Shown here: positions 23,823-35,984 of the stretch, one piece after another
How the letters are laid out: each line of letters begins with the position of its first letter
How positions within the stretch are numbered: position 1 is the first letter of the stretch
Source of the DNA: Cryptomeria japonica
Taxonomy: Eukaryota > Streptophyta > Pinopsida > Cupressales > Cupressaceae
DNA: 64,000 bases
NCBI RefSeq assembly: GCF_030272615.1
Contig: NC_081407.1
Span: 375,451,018-375,515,017 of the forward strand
Reading direction: 5' to 3'
Notes under the pieces: generated by a model
What the model saw: the letters and a program-made list of their open reading frames with translations, nothing else
Told to the model about the DNA's origin: nothing
Databases searched by the model: none
Made by a program: the position numbers and the translations under genes

Positions 23823-24008
23823 TAAGGGAGGGATGTTGGTGTATTACATTAGTTAGCAGGTTTAGTTCTAGGTCAAATCAATAAACAATTTCTTTGTTTG
23901 TTTATGTGGTGCAGTTTTGTAATAGATTTATTTTGGTATTTCCTATTTAAAGGCATCCCGAATGAATATCAATATAACAAGTTTTATTTTTTTCTTATAT
24001 TGCCTTCA
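23823..24008 (+). mobile_element. Polypurine tract and short 3' LTR
   Basis: AAGGGAGGGA ends at 23833 and the LTR runs 23834-24008, TGTTGGTGTATTAC to TATATTGCCTTCA (TG...CA ends, about 175 bases). It contains the TATA-like TATTTAAAGGCA shared with 6238-6404 and 18760-18856. Confidence 0.65.
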
Positions 24009-24059
24009 TAATCTACTACATAACTATAACATAAATGAATGGGAAAGTTAGGAATGGGG

Positions 24060-25200
24060 GAAGAACCTCCTTTTGGATGGATTCTTAGTCAAGAGAAATT
24101 CCAATTGCGTCCAACCTAAATTTGGAAGCTATATAAGAAGAGACTAGTAGAGTTTGGGGGAAGGAAATTTATAATTATAGGAGTATGATTGAGCAAAATG
24201 GAACTAATCTTTGGCAATAGAACTCCTTAGACAATATTAATGCTTCAGAGGAGCAGAAGCAGGCTCTAAAGGATATTTTGTGGAATAGAAATTTCTCCCA
24301 TCTAATGAACAGGACATTCTCAGATGGTGTGGTCCAAATTCAAGATCATACAAGGTTAACATGGGGTACAAGATTAAAGAGGCTAGAATTGCTATAGAAG
24401 TCTGGCTAGTCAAATTATTGTGGGGATGCCATTGTCTTCCCAATGCTTGTATTTTTGTATGGATGGAAATTCAAAGGAAAATGCTATCTGAAGATAGATT
24501 TCAAAGATTGTGATTCCAAGGTGTCTAGAGGTGTGTGTTATGCTAATTGGACAATGAATCAGCAAATCACATTCTTCTCAATTGTTCGTACTCAAAGAAA
24601 TGATAAAAAAATTTTATGAACAAACTTAATTTGCAGTACCCCATGCCTCACGAGTTGGAAGAGTGGTTTAAAATGTGGCCAATGAAGCATAATAAAGTCT
24701 TATTTTGGTGTCTATGGGAAATTATACCATCCACAAAATTTTAAGAAATTTGGAAGGAGTGTAATAGAAGGATCTCTCAGAGAAAGGATATGGAAGGGGA
24801 GACTTTGTATGGAAAATTTAAGTAACAAGTGATGGACCTAGACAAAAAAGTAATCAGAAACAAGTCTCTCAAACACAATGTTTTAACTAATTGGGATGAT
24901 GAAATGTTGAAGGAATTACCTAACTTGAATGTGCCCTCATGTTTTGGGTTTGCAAGGGGCAATTGACCAAATCTGAGGATTGGAGTTCAATGGGTGGTTC
25001 TTGACAAAGGGTGGTTAAAAATAAACTTTGATTGCACTTCAAGTGGAAATTTGGGGCAAGTGGAATTGGCTGTGTATTAAGAGACCAAAATGGGCTTATT
25101 ATTGGAGAAAGATCATAATATATTGGCGTACCAACCTTCTCCTTTCTGTTTCCATAGACCAATATGGAGGGAGAAGCATGAGTGGTTGAGGAGGAGACAT
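24060..25200 (+). pseudogene. LINE ORF2 C-terminal relic (zinc-binding region and RNase H)
   Basis: Pieced across frames, the plus strand resembles the end of plant LINE ORF2. A zinc-binding reverse-transcriptase tail (HCLPNACIFVWMEIQRKML, then DNESANHILLNCSYSKK) lies near 24425-24605. The start of RNase H (GWLKINFDCTSSGNLG, then IGCVLRDQNGLIIGERS) lies near 25005-25115. Many stops and frameshifts show it is long dead. The RNase H domain ends abruptly where the minus-strand ORF3 copy begins, so the junction at about 25200 is a rearrangement or nested insertion. Confidence 0.6.
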
Positions 25201-25207
25201 TGAGAGA

Positions 25208-26420
25208 TTAGAATTTTTCATTCAATCTCCTAAGGACCTCCATACTATTAGTCATGGTTGTTCTTCTCACTACAATAAGAACACTCAACTTCTCATGGAC
25301 TTTATCTAGAGCCACCTTCAAGTTCATAATTTTTTGTTCATGTTCATTCTTGATGGGCTTAATATCCACCACCAGCTTCTTGTTGACATCAAGTAGGTTG
25401 TTCATGTTGTACAAGGATGGGGAGTTCGAAGTGCTTAGTCCAACAATAAGGTTATTGATCTTTCTCTTCAACCCAAAAATCTTCGCAACCACCAGATTGA
25501 AAAAAACTGGTTTGACCATCCATGGAAACCTTCACCACTTTCTCATGAACCCCTAGTGTATCCACTATAGAGGAGCCCATATATCTATATACAGGGGTAG
25601 TCTTATCCAATTCAACAAGGATTTCAATGTAGAAATCTAGATTTTGTTGATTCTCATCAAGCCTAGGCAAAATACAATTGTCTATATTTCAATACACTTT
25701 TTTCTTGGCAATTTTGTTTCCATGAGAGACCTCTAGAGGGAAGGATTTTTTTTTAACACCCGAGGTAGAACCCAGCTCAAAATTTCTATTATTACCACCA
25801 AAGAATGGTAGGTTAGGGGCCTTGACATATTTCGCAGAGCTAGGGCTAAAGGAATCCAAGACAAACTAATCAGAAGGAGCATAATTAGAGTTTCCCTTGT
25901 TAGAGCATTCTTGATCATAATCAAACCTTTTTGCCTTAGAAGAGTTCTTGTCCGTACAGGTACCCAAGTGGAAAGAATATTATTTAGAAGATGAAGAATT
26001 TGAGGATTCATCATTGTACTGCCAATGCACATTTTGGGCATAGTGGATATTGTTCTTCCTAGAGGTTGAGGGGTGAGGCTTAATCTCTAGGGATTTAGCA
26101 TGTTGAACAATGAAGATGATTAAAACCTGATGAAGAGCAGGGGAGATCCATTTTTTTAGGTCAGCATTAATACTATTACACATAGATGAAAGCAAATAAA
26201 AGGGAATCAAAATACACCTATCATGCCTAAAATGGTTCAAAATAGTGAAATGATAGGTAAAAATGCTTTTATAGCACCGTCAAAGGTACATAATGACCAA
26301 CAACATCTTCCCACAAGGATTTGAGGTCCTCAAAAATGTATCCTCCATTAGTAGTTTGATGGACTTTATCCATCTCATTCTTTTGGAAAAATATTTCATG
26401 AGCTTCCTCAGCCACTTGGA
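25208..26420 (-). pseudogene. LINE-linked ORF3, second copy
   Basis: On the minus strand the block NHFRHDRCILIPFYLLSSM (near 26240-26175) matches NQFRHDRKISIPFYLLSSL in copy 1. Further along, a coiled-coil-like segment (INNLIVGL, then EQKIMNLKVALDKVHEKL, then TTMTNSMEVL) matches the coiled coil and TKATMSNS of copy 1. Between them lies a Ser/Asn/Lys-rich linker. Frames are broken in several places. The two loci are in the same relative order and orientation, so both come from one protein family. No polymerase domain is seen in this copy. Confidence 0.55.
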
Positions 26421-27094
26421 GTAGTTTGAGATGGAAAACTTGGAACTTTTATAAAAGATTGTTTGTTTCTATATAGTATGAAGATGAAATCTTCATTTTG
26501 CAACAAAAGTATGTGTTCAATTTGATATATGAATTCCATAATTTTTATTATAAATTAATAATAAGTCCATTTTGAAAAAAAATAAAATATTTTGTGCTAA
26601 TTCTATTTATGGACAAACTTAATATTGTCAGTCTTATTTATTTATCACATAACCATCAAATGTAACCTTTTCCTTGAAAGAGTCTCTTATTTTCTCAAAG
26701 GAACAACAATGGCTTGTGTTCCAACTTTACTTGGAGGCATCCCTGTGTTCACTTTCACTCTTCCATCGCCCATATTCAATTCTATTTTCCCATCATCATC
26801 ATTAAGTGAGATGAGTTCCCATAGAGTTTGTTGAATGGGTGTTGTGGGCAGCTTCTCCTGCTAGTACATTAATCTCGGACATAATCTTTCACCATGCAAA
26901 TGTGCAGCTCCGCTCCCCGCTAGTGAGTGTGAATTCCAAACAATGAAACTCATAAGAAAAGTGAAATTATTTGGATTTGAGTCAAATGAATTACAAACTA
27001 CCTAAGTTGAACTCTAAAAGGAAAAGGAAAAAACATGCAAGGATGAAGTCAAGTTCAATATTGGAATGATATGTTCAAGAATAGAATGTTGCTA
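26421..27094. other. Spacer, nothing recognised
   Basis: AT-rich. The short frame at 26625-26834 shows no known motif. Confidence 0.4.
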
Positions 27095-27491
27095 TGTTGG
27101 AGATCAAGCTCAAGATTATAATGATTCCATGGAGATCAAAGCTAGATGGAAACTACTAGGAATGTGTTTTTATTTTGTTAATAAAATAGAAGTTTGGAAA
27201 CTATTAAGATACACATTAGTATAGTTTTTTATAGTTTTTAGCCTTTAGAAACTATTGTCTAAATAGTGGTTTTTGTCTTTAAAAATTTTTGTCTATGGAG
27301 TTGAAAAATTGCTATTAGTTTTTTAGTTACTTTTCTTTGTTAATAGAATTGAGTAGTCTATAAATGTAATTAGTGTTATTGTAACTTTTAATTATGTTTT
27401 TCATATCAATAATATTTAGTCTTCTCTTCAGTTGATGTTTTGTATTTTGTGAGTTTTTAAATTATTATAATCTTTCATTTGGTATCAAAAC
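27095..27491 (+). mobile_element. Copia 5' LTR and primer binding site
   Basis: The LTR runs TGTTGGAGATC (27095) to ATCTTTCA (27477), about 383 bases with TG...CA ends. TGGTATCAAA starts at 27480, matching the initiator-tRNA-Met primer site. No 3' LTR partner was found downstream. Confidence 0.65.
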
Positions 27492-27501
27492 ACATTGAAT
27501 A

Positions 27502-28341
27502 CATGGACACCACAACAAAAAGATTAGTTGAAAGAAGACAAAAAGAAGGACAACAAAGATCTTTACACCATTCAATCTGCATTGGATATTTCAATTTTAC
27601 CTCGAATTGTCAATATGACCAAATCAAAAGATGTTTGGTAGGCTCTATAAATTGCATATCAAGATACTCAGAATAGATAGAGGGGTCGAGTTTACCTCTA
27701 ATGAGTTTGCTTATTTTTGTATTAAGAATGGCATACAAAGACAACTTAATATTGTATATACACCTCAACAAAATGGTATTGTTGAAAGAAAGAATCACAC
27801 CATTATGGAAATGATATGAAGCATGATTTAGACAATGAATCTTCAAAATAATTTTTGGGGAGAAGTCATTACAACTATTGTATATATTTTGAATCAAAGT
27901 CCCACAAAAGCAATTCAAAATATAACTCCAAAGGAAGTTTGGAGTGGTCACAAGCCTTCAGTGGTTCATTTTTGAGTCTTTGGTTGCTTGACATATGTGC
28001 ATGTTCTAGTTCACAAGTGGAAGAAGTTGGATGCCAAATCCCAAATTTTTAGCTTTGTGGGATATTCTACTACAACTAAAGGATATAGATTTTATAACCT
28101 TGACACAAAGAAATGGATTGTTAGTTAGGAGGTGATTTTTGATGAAAGGGAAATATGGGAGTGGAAAGAAGGTGTGCAACAAAATTCATCAATAATCATA
28201 AACATGGAAGATAATTATGTTCCTCCTCTCTCCACAAACTCCAGTTCTAGCTCAAGTGGAAGTTCAAGATCTAGTTTTAGTCCTCTGAGTTCACCTAGCT
28301 CCTCTCATAGATTTTGTGGTATTCCTTATATTCATGTACTT
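27502..28341 (+). pseudogene. Copia polyprotein fragment (integrase core)
   Basis: An ATG shortly after the primer site starts a short gag remnant, which joins directly to the integrase, implying an internal deletion. From 27631 a single frame holds RIDRGVEFTSNEF, YTPQQNGIVERKN, AVYILNQSP-like and GYSTTTKGYRFYN motifs and an integrase C-terminal Trp-rich segment, interrupted by stops (for example TGA at 27817). The D...E core spacing is consistent with Copia integrase, which inserts the cDNA. The frame ends in a Ser-rich run (28225-28300). Reverse transcriptase and RNase H are absent. Confidence 0.75.
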
Positions 28342-28344
28342 TAA

Positions 28345-29133
28345 TATAAATATATATGTCCTTGTTCTTTGCTAGAAAAAACCCATATCAATTCATAGCA
28401 ATACATTGCAAGTTAATCTCAATCTTTTCTTCTAGATCTCATTTGTTGTTCATTACTTAGTTGCAACATTTTATTTTGTGTGGTTGGTTATTGCTTGATT
28501 GTGAATCTTGGCCAGCTTCATCATGGGTATCTAATTTCTTGAAATTGTTATCAAATTTGGTCCAAGCTAATGGCCTTCCCATTCAGAGGATTAAGTAATC
28601 AAGTGAGATCGAATATAAATCTTCTCACAACATTGATTGTGAATTTGATATCATTTCAGCATAAAAAATTCTCAAAATTTTTAGAAGTTGCCTCCATTCA
28701 ATCTGTTTTCTATTGTGGTGATATTCGTCCTCTTTTGTTTGTTAGTTGCAATAGTATTCATGCCTACATTGACTAGAAAGAGTGATATATCAACTAGTAT
28801 GAGAGTATTGGCAATGATATCCTTCCTATCCAAGTCAATAATGATATATTCATGAGTGATATTCTCTTACCTAGTTCATGACTATGGTACAATTTGGGTG
28901 GCGATCTAAATTAAAATTTTTGTGATACTAATATTATTGTAGTTTGTGGAGCAATCATTTTTGGGGTAGTGCTATATTAGTCTTGACAATAGAGTCCATT
29001 TCCTCCAACACTATTATTGGTAGTGATATTCTTCTTGCAGTCATACATTTCTATTATGGAGAGACATACTTTTTTTCTCAACCATATATTCAACTAGGTA
29101 GAGATTTAACTTCCCACCGTACAACCTATTAAT
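28345..29133. other. Spacer, nothing recognised
   Basis: AT-rich sequence between two Copia relics. Open frames at 28570-28776 and 28944-29132 show no motif. Confidence 0.4.
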
Positions 29134-30371
29134 TGTTAGACAGTTCTGATAGTAGAAGAAAACTAAGGAGTGCGGGGGGGGGGGGGGGGGGTGAATCAAT
29201 TTTCTCACAAGTATAATAGTTAATGCAGATTATAAACTTTATACCAGAGCACAAAGAAACCAAAACAGTGAAAGATGAATCATGAAATAACAGTACACAC
29301 AACACCAATATTTTGACGTGGAAAACCTAGTAAAGGGAAAAACCACGGTGGGAAACCTTACTCATAATCAAATAATACTTCTGCAATAGTATGTGAAATA
29401 ATTACAATGGGGATCACACTTGCAATTAGGCCAACTACATAGAGCACACTACTCATCACAAAAAGAAGTCTCACTGACTTACAAACACATCAGACTCTAA
29501 TCCAGAGAGAATGAACTGTGGAAGTAGCATCTCCTAATGCTTGATATAGTTTTGGTTAAGCACATATGTCTGCCCTGTAACACCAAATCCTTCATAGCCT
29601 TCTGTTGAAGGATATATCATTATTCACACATAAAACTTTCTCTAATAATGCAAGCATAACCATTGACACTGAGATTACATGAATAAGTCACCTATAAATA
29701 TAGATCATCAACCTTAATGATAAGGTTGGCTAAACCATAAACCCATAAACCCATAATTACAAAAATTACATCACATGATATTATTGAACCAATATTATAA
29801 TTTATATTACATAGAATGGACCAAATTAAAATTCCCAAACAATTACATCTATCGAAAATCACACAAAGACCAATCTCCAACACATTTCACCAACTGGTAG
29901 AAACCCTTAGTGCAATATCATAGAACAATCAATCAGATCCAAATAAGACCACCAAATCAACACACTAGAGAATGCAAAGCCACCAAATAACTAGAAAATG
30001 ATGAAGAACGCCTTCAACATGTTAGAAACCATTTCCATAAGCAAGACCAAAATCTCTTAACCAAATCATCAAGTATCACCAACCGGTAAAGCTAACTGGT
30101 ACCAAGAAATATCAACCGGGAACATAAGCGATAGCTTTCAGAGCACCAAAACATGAATCAATAGAATATGACAAGAATATAACCATCCTAAATAACCATC
30201 CAAAACCGAATCCAAGGATCTGATCATACCTCATTAGAATCACAGCCAAAACCAAGACAAACACCAAGTCTAACTGGGATAGGTCCATCCAGAATAGCAT
30301 TACCATATCCAGCCATGATACAATGTTTACATCAATGATGACACTTAACGAAATCAAGCATATTGCCAACA
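29134..30371 (-). repeat. 3' LTR of the Copia element
   Basis: In element orientation it runs TGTTGGCAATATG to CTGTCTAACA (1238 bases). It includes a run of 18 G on the plus strand at 29174-29191, where the partner LTR has only 7 G. Several ACCGG/CCGGT motifs recur. Confidence 0.85.
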
Positions 30372-30520
30372 ATCTCCCCCTTTGGCATTGATGGCAACAC
30401 TTAATGTGAAAATCATCTGAGTGCCAAGGAATGCCAAAAATCTCCCAAAGACTGATCTGAAATATATCTCCCCCTTTGATTAATTGATTTTCACATGAAC
30501 ACCATCTCCCCCTTTGAAAT
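30372..30520 (-). other. Polypurine tract and reiterated purine tracts
   Basis: In element orientation AAAGGGGGAGAT lies directly before the 3' LTR, preceded by TTGCCATCAATGCC. Similar AAAGGGGGAGAT runs recur at about 30466 and 30504, an arrangement also seen next to the LTR at 52250. Confidence 0.7.
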
Positions 30521-30689
30521 CAATGACAAAGGATGGGTACCGCCAAATAAAAATACTGAACTGAATGGCTGACTACTCCACCTGAGAAGCAACATCATCT
30601 CATCAACCCGGATCAGAAAATATGTTTGATAGGCTTACAAGATGATGCATCGTTGCATCTCTAAGTCTCTTCCAGAGGGGTGGTGATCC

Positions 30690-33600
30690 CTAGTTGATCT
30701 GAGAGATATTCAAAAGTATCTTTAGGAAATGATTTTTTATAATATCTACAATCTGTTCATTAGTAGGTACATAAACCAATCTGACTTCCTTTGCTTCAAC
30801 CTTTTCTTTCAAGAAATTATACCTTATAGAAATGTGTTTTGATTGGGAGTGAAATACCACATTCTTTGACATATCAATAACATCAGTATTATCACAGTGA
30901 ATGATAATAGGCTCATCATAACTTACCCTTATATCCTTTAACATTTGTTTCATCCATAAAAATCTGAGTACAGTTAGTTGCAGCAACGACATATTCAGTT
31001 TCAACAATAGATAATGAAGTGCATGATTGTTTCTTTCTAACCCATGAAACAAATTTCTTCCCAAGAAAGAATACACCACCTGTAGTGCACTCTCGGTCAT
31101 CCACATCTCCTACCCAATTAGAATCTGTATAGGCACATAGTCTGAAATCATCATCCTTTGGATACCATAACCCATAATCTATTGTACCTGTCAAATATCT
31201 AAATATTATTTTAACAACAATATCATGAGTTCCTCTAGGATCTGATTGAAATATAGAAGCAATACAAACAACATTCACTATATCAAGTCTAGTCTGAGTT
31301 AAGTATAGTAGTCCACCAATCATTGATTTGTATCTACTTGGATTTACTCTAGGAGATTCATCATGCTTTGACAATTTGCAATTGGTTATCATAGGAGTAC
31401 TGACAGGTGTAGAATTTTCAAGTTCTAATTTATTAAGCAATTCCTTCACATACTTAGTTTGACAAATAAAAATTCCTTTATCAATCTGAGTAATCTATAA
31501 ACCTAAGAAAAAATTCATCTATCCAATCATAGACATTTCAAATTCATTTTCATATCATCAACAAGTTTCATGCATAGATTTTCTTCTCCTCCAAAAATGA
31601 TACCATCAACAAAAAATTCAATGATCAGTATGTCATCATGCTCAATATTATAATATAAGTTACTATGAGCATTACCTTTGTTAAAACTGAGCTTATAAAT
31701 ATATTTATCTAATCTAGCATACCATGCTCAAGGGGCTTGTTTCAATGCATATAAAGCTTTTTTCAATCTAGAAACCATGTCTGTATCTTCTGATAAAGAA
31801 GATCCATCACGCTACTCAATGTAGACTTCTTCTTCGAGATCTCCACTCAAAAATGCACATTTGACATCCATCTGATATACCTTGTAGTTCTTGTGTGCAA
31901 CATAGGCAAGAAATAGTCTTACTGCTTCAATTTTTGCAAACCGGAGCATAAGTCTCATCATAATCAACTCCTTCTTCCTATGAGTAACCTTTGCTAATTA
32001 GTTTAGCTTTATTTCTCACAACTTGATCTTTCTCATTTAATTTATTCCTGAAAACCCAAAAATATGCTTTGATCTTAGTAGAATAACCCAAAAATATTCC
32101 TTCATCATTTCTAGGATCAAATTTCCCTAATGCATTTTCTCTTCTAATATAGCATTTACTTGTGAAAATTCTGAAATATCTGACAGTAGGAGTATGACTA
32201 AATCATAATTTATAAGGAGTTACCAGTATCACTATTTATGTGTATTTTGTTGAAAGTGTACGCCGCAATATTGATAACTTCTCTCCAGTAGATATCAGGT
32301 AACTTGGCTTCCATCATCATTGTCCTTGCAACATCCAAGATAGTTATGTTCTTCCTTTCCACTATTTCATTCTATTGTGGGGTTCTATGTGTAGAAAATT
32401 ATCTTTTGATCTCATTCTTTTCACAAAAGTTGTTGAACTCACCAGATGTAAACTCACTGCCTTGATTTGATCTTAAACATTTTATCTTCAATCATGTTTC
32501 TGTCTCAACCATAGCTTTGAATTTTTTTGAATTTCTAAAGAGCTTATGATTTTTCTCTGAAAAATGTAACCCATATCATTCTAGAATAGTCATCAATAAG
32601 AAACATAAAGTATCTATCACCTTGAAAACTTTTAGTCCTTTCTGGTCCACACATATTAGTATGAATAAGATTAATAATTTCATTATATCTATCATGTACG
32701 CTTCTAAAAGAATTTCTAACTTGCTTACCCATTTGACATTCTCTACATACCGGATTATGAGGTTTAAAAATATTGGGCAAATATCTGAGAGCTTGTATAG
32801 AACTGATCTTCACTATGCAATCAAAATTTACATGACACATCCTCTTATGCCATAACCAAATCTCATCAATCTAAGCAATCAATCAAGCCTTATCAACGGA
32901 GTTCAAATAAAACATATTTCCTTTGGTCTGAGTTCCAGATGCAATCTCCAATCCAGATCTATTGATAATCTTGCATTTTCCTTCTTTAAATTGCAAATGA
33001 AATTCTCTATCCACCATCTGACATACACTCAAAATATTATGCTTCAATCCATCAACATAATAAATATTATTAGTATTAGTCTTACCATCCAAGGATATTG
33101 TTCGTTTGCCTTTGATCCCGATTGCCTTGTTGTCTCCAAATCTGACTAGTCCACCATCAAATTCTTGCACAGTTAATAATTTCTTCTTGTCACCGGTTAT
33201 TTCTAAGCAACCACTGACTATAACCCATTCATCCTTCTCTTCAATTTTAGCAGCTAAAGCCTTCTCCTCAGTATGATTTGTATCAATGACAAGTTCCGGA
33301 GAATCATCCTTGATAGCAATAAAGACCTAATCTTTACCAAAGCTTCCATTACCGGATCCACTTATAGGTTCATCATCATCATCATCACCAACATAGTAAC
33401 ATGATTCATCCTTATTCCTTCTAAATCTAGGTCTTCTCTGATATTCTAGATTAGGCTTATAATTCCTCATAAATATTTCATGATTCCTAGCAGCTCTTTC
33501 AGGACATCTAGAAGCAAAATGACCAATCTAATTGCATGAAAAACATTTAAAAGGTACTTTTCCTTCATACTTACTTCCAATCGGTCTTTTAGGGATTCTT

Positions 33601-34360
33601 CTAGCAATTAGGGCTTCCAACTCTTCAAGTTATTTATCTTCTCTCTCAATGTCTTCCAAATCTTTGCTATATAAATCTTTCCAATCTATCTTCTGCTTAT
33701 AGGAGGCAGATGCTTTAAATGCAGTTTCTATCTTAGTAGCACTCTGATCTCCAAGTTCCTCAAGCTCAAAAGCAATCAATTTCCCAAGTAGTTTATCTTT
33801 GGTAACAGGGGTACTTAACATTGTCCGGAGTTCATTAATTGTAGTAGCCTTCATCTTGTAAGCGGGAGGCAGAACTCTTAGAATCTTTGACACAATGTCA
33901 TCCTCATTAACTGATCCACTGTAGCATTTGATTCCCATGATAATATAATTCACTCTATCCATGAAAGAACTTATCTTCATACCTTTTTCCATCTTTAAAG
34001 TTTCATATCTCACTCAGAAACCGTCAAGTTTTTCAATCTTTACTACTTAGTCACCTTCATAAAGAGTTTCAAGCTTAAACCAGATCTGCTTTGCATTCTC
34101 CAACTCTATGATATTCAATAGCTTCTAATCAAATAGCGCACTTAATAATGCTTCTTTTTCTCTGACATCATTTCAGATCTCTTCTGTTCATCAGTAGGTG
34201 CCAGTGTTGTAGAGTTAAGATCATGAGGTATATACACTTTCTCCACTATCTCCCAAACTTCAGCTCTAAGGCATCTTAGGTGAATTTTCATTCACTCCTT
34301 CCATATTTTGTAATTTGTACCATCAAATATGGGACTCTCCTTCTGACAGGGATTAAATGT
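30690..34360 (-). pseudogene. Copia gag-pol polyprotein pseudogene
   Basis: Minus-strand reading. Gag: FDGTNYKIWKE near 34310, then the piece at 34013-33630 and a CCHC knuckle CFSCNxIGHFASRC near 33545-33500 with a TAG inside. Protease: decayed WVIVSGC near 33230 in place of the usual D-S/T-G, so the catalytic Asp is lost. GAG-pre-integrase: WHKRMCHVNF and CRECQMGKQ (32850-32730). Integrase core: DYSRMIW, then frameshifted. Reverse transcriptase: only broken segments (32400-31480). RNase H: 31449-30690, including SMIGGLLYLTQTRLDI, YTDSNWVGDVDDR, IVETEYVVAAT, IHCDNTDVIDM and HSQSKHISIRYNFLKEKV. Many stops and frameshifts; non-functional. Confidence 0.85.
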
Positions 34361-34436
34361 AGAGCTTGATGTTTATGCCATAAGATCTCCTCAAACAGTT
34401 AAGATTTTGCAGAGAGGTCCAGGCTTTTATACCAAT

Positions 34437-35642
34437 TGTTAGATAGTTATGATACCGGGAGAAAACCAAGAGGGGGGGATGAATTATTTTTCTCACAAGT
34501 ATAGCAATTAATGCAGATTATAAACTTTATACCAGAGCACAAAAAACCAACACAAATGAAAGATAAAGCATGAAAGCACACTACACACAACATCATTATT
34601 TTGATGTGGAAAACCTGGTAATGGGAAAAACCATGGTGGGAAACCTTACCCATAATGAGATAATACTTCTATAGTAGTATGTAAAATAATTACAATGGGG
34701 ATTGCACTTACAATTAGACCAACCGCCTAAAGCACACTTCTCATCACAAAAGGAAGCCTCACTGATTTACAAACACATTGGACTACAATCTGAAAAGATT
34801 GAACTGTGGAAGTAGCATCTCCTAATGATTGATACAGTTCTCATTAAGCATAGATGTTTGCCCCGTAACACCAAATCCTTCACAACCTTCTGCTGAATGA
34901 TATATCACTGTTCGCACATAAACCTTTCTCTGATAATGTAGACATAACCATCAACATTGAGATTACATGAATAAGTCACCTATAAATATAGATCATCAAC
35001 CTTAATGATAAGTTTAGCTAAACCCTAAACCCATAAACCCATAATTACAAAAATTACATCACATGATATCACTGGACCAATATTATAATTTATATTACAT
35101 AGTATGGACCTAATTCAAATTCTCAAACAATTACATTCATTGAAAATCACACAAAGACCAGTCTCCAACACATTTCACCAACCAGTAGAAACCCTTAGTG
35201 CAATATCACAAAATAATCAATCGGATCCAAATAAGACTACCAAATCAGCACACTAGCCAATACAAAGCCACCAAACAATTAGAACATGATCAATAACACC
35301 TTCAGCATGTTAGAAACCATTTCCATAAACCGGACCAAAATGTCTTAACCAGATCATCAAGTATCGCCAATCGATAAAGCTAACCGGTACAAAGAAATAT
35401 CAACCGGGAACATAAGTGATAGCTTCCGGAGCACCAAATCATGAATCAATGGAATATGAAAAGTATCTAACCATCCTAAATAACCATCCAAAACCGAATC
35501 CAAGGATCTAATCATACCGGATTAGAATCACAGTCAAAACCAAGACAAACACCAAGTCTAACCGGGATAGCAGGACCATTTCCAATTGGGATAATGTTGA
35601 CATCAATGACAACACTTAACCAAATCTATCATATTGCCAATA
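34437..35642 (-). repeat. 5' LTR of the Copia element
   Basis: About 1206 bases, matching 29134-30371 throughout (for example AACCCATAATTACAAAAATT and CCAAAACCGAATCCAAGGAT). It starts TGTTAGATAG on the plus strand and ends GCCAATA. Confidence 0.85.
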
Positions 35643-35984
35643 ATCTCCCGATTACACAAGATGTGACCTACATTAGATATAGTTTTTGGAAACAAAATTG
35701 ATGATTGGACTAAGATATTTTCCTTTAAGGCTGCAAATAGTTTGAGGAATGTTTTGATGATAGATAATTCATCAAAATTAATGAATTTCAATGTTATTCA
35801 ATCATCATCAACCACCTCCCACTGGTTGAGCTTGTCCAGTTTAAGTTCTTTATTCAAGCTTAATAAGATATTTTTCTTCTAAATGTCCATTCACTTGGTA
35901 AAATTGTAATGCCCAAATTTTACATACTTAATGGACATTACAGAACCTATTATTCCCACTCAATCTTATGTTTTTTGCAATAAC
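35643..35984. other. Spacer, nothing recognised
   Basis: No gene or repeat partner was identified between the Copia LTR and the tandem duplication. Confidence 0.4.

Larger units (their letters stand above)
18760..24008 (+). mobile_element. Short-LTR retroelement with nested LINE
   Basis: The 5' LTR remnant and primer binding site at 18760-18870 and the polypurine tract plus 3' LTR at 23823-24008 belong to the same LTR family and are in the same orientation, so they may bound one element. A minus-strand LINE (20415-22640) lies inside. No Copia polymerase is evident in the remaining interior. With an LTR of about 175 bases it resembles TRIM or other non-autonomous elements. That the two LTRs are a true pair is inference. 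Confidence 0.45.
29134..35642 (-). mobile_element. Ty1/Copia retrotransposon with both LTRs, decayed
   Basis: The two long direct repeats, 29134-30371 and 34437-35642, share near-continuous similarity. Polyprotein remnants lie between them on the minus strand in the Copia order gag, protease, integrase, reverse transcriptase, RNase H. The primer binding site is minus-strand TGGTATAAAAGC (34423-34434) next to the 5' LTR, and a polypurine tract abuts the 3' LTR. The LTRs differ at many positions, indicating an old insertion. A clear target-site duplication was not found: the 5' LTR outer end reads GCCAATA rather than GCCAACA. Confidence 0.85.

Noticed and set aside
35643-35650. ATCTCCC after the Copia 5' LTR as evidence of a second element or target duplication
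   Set aside because: Only seven bases match the internal purine-tract side, and the left flank (TTAAT) does not match.
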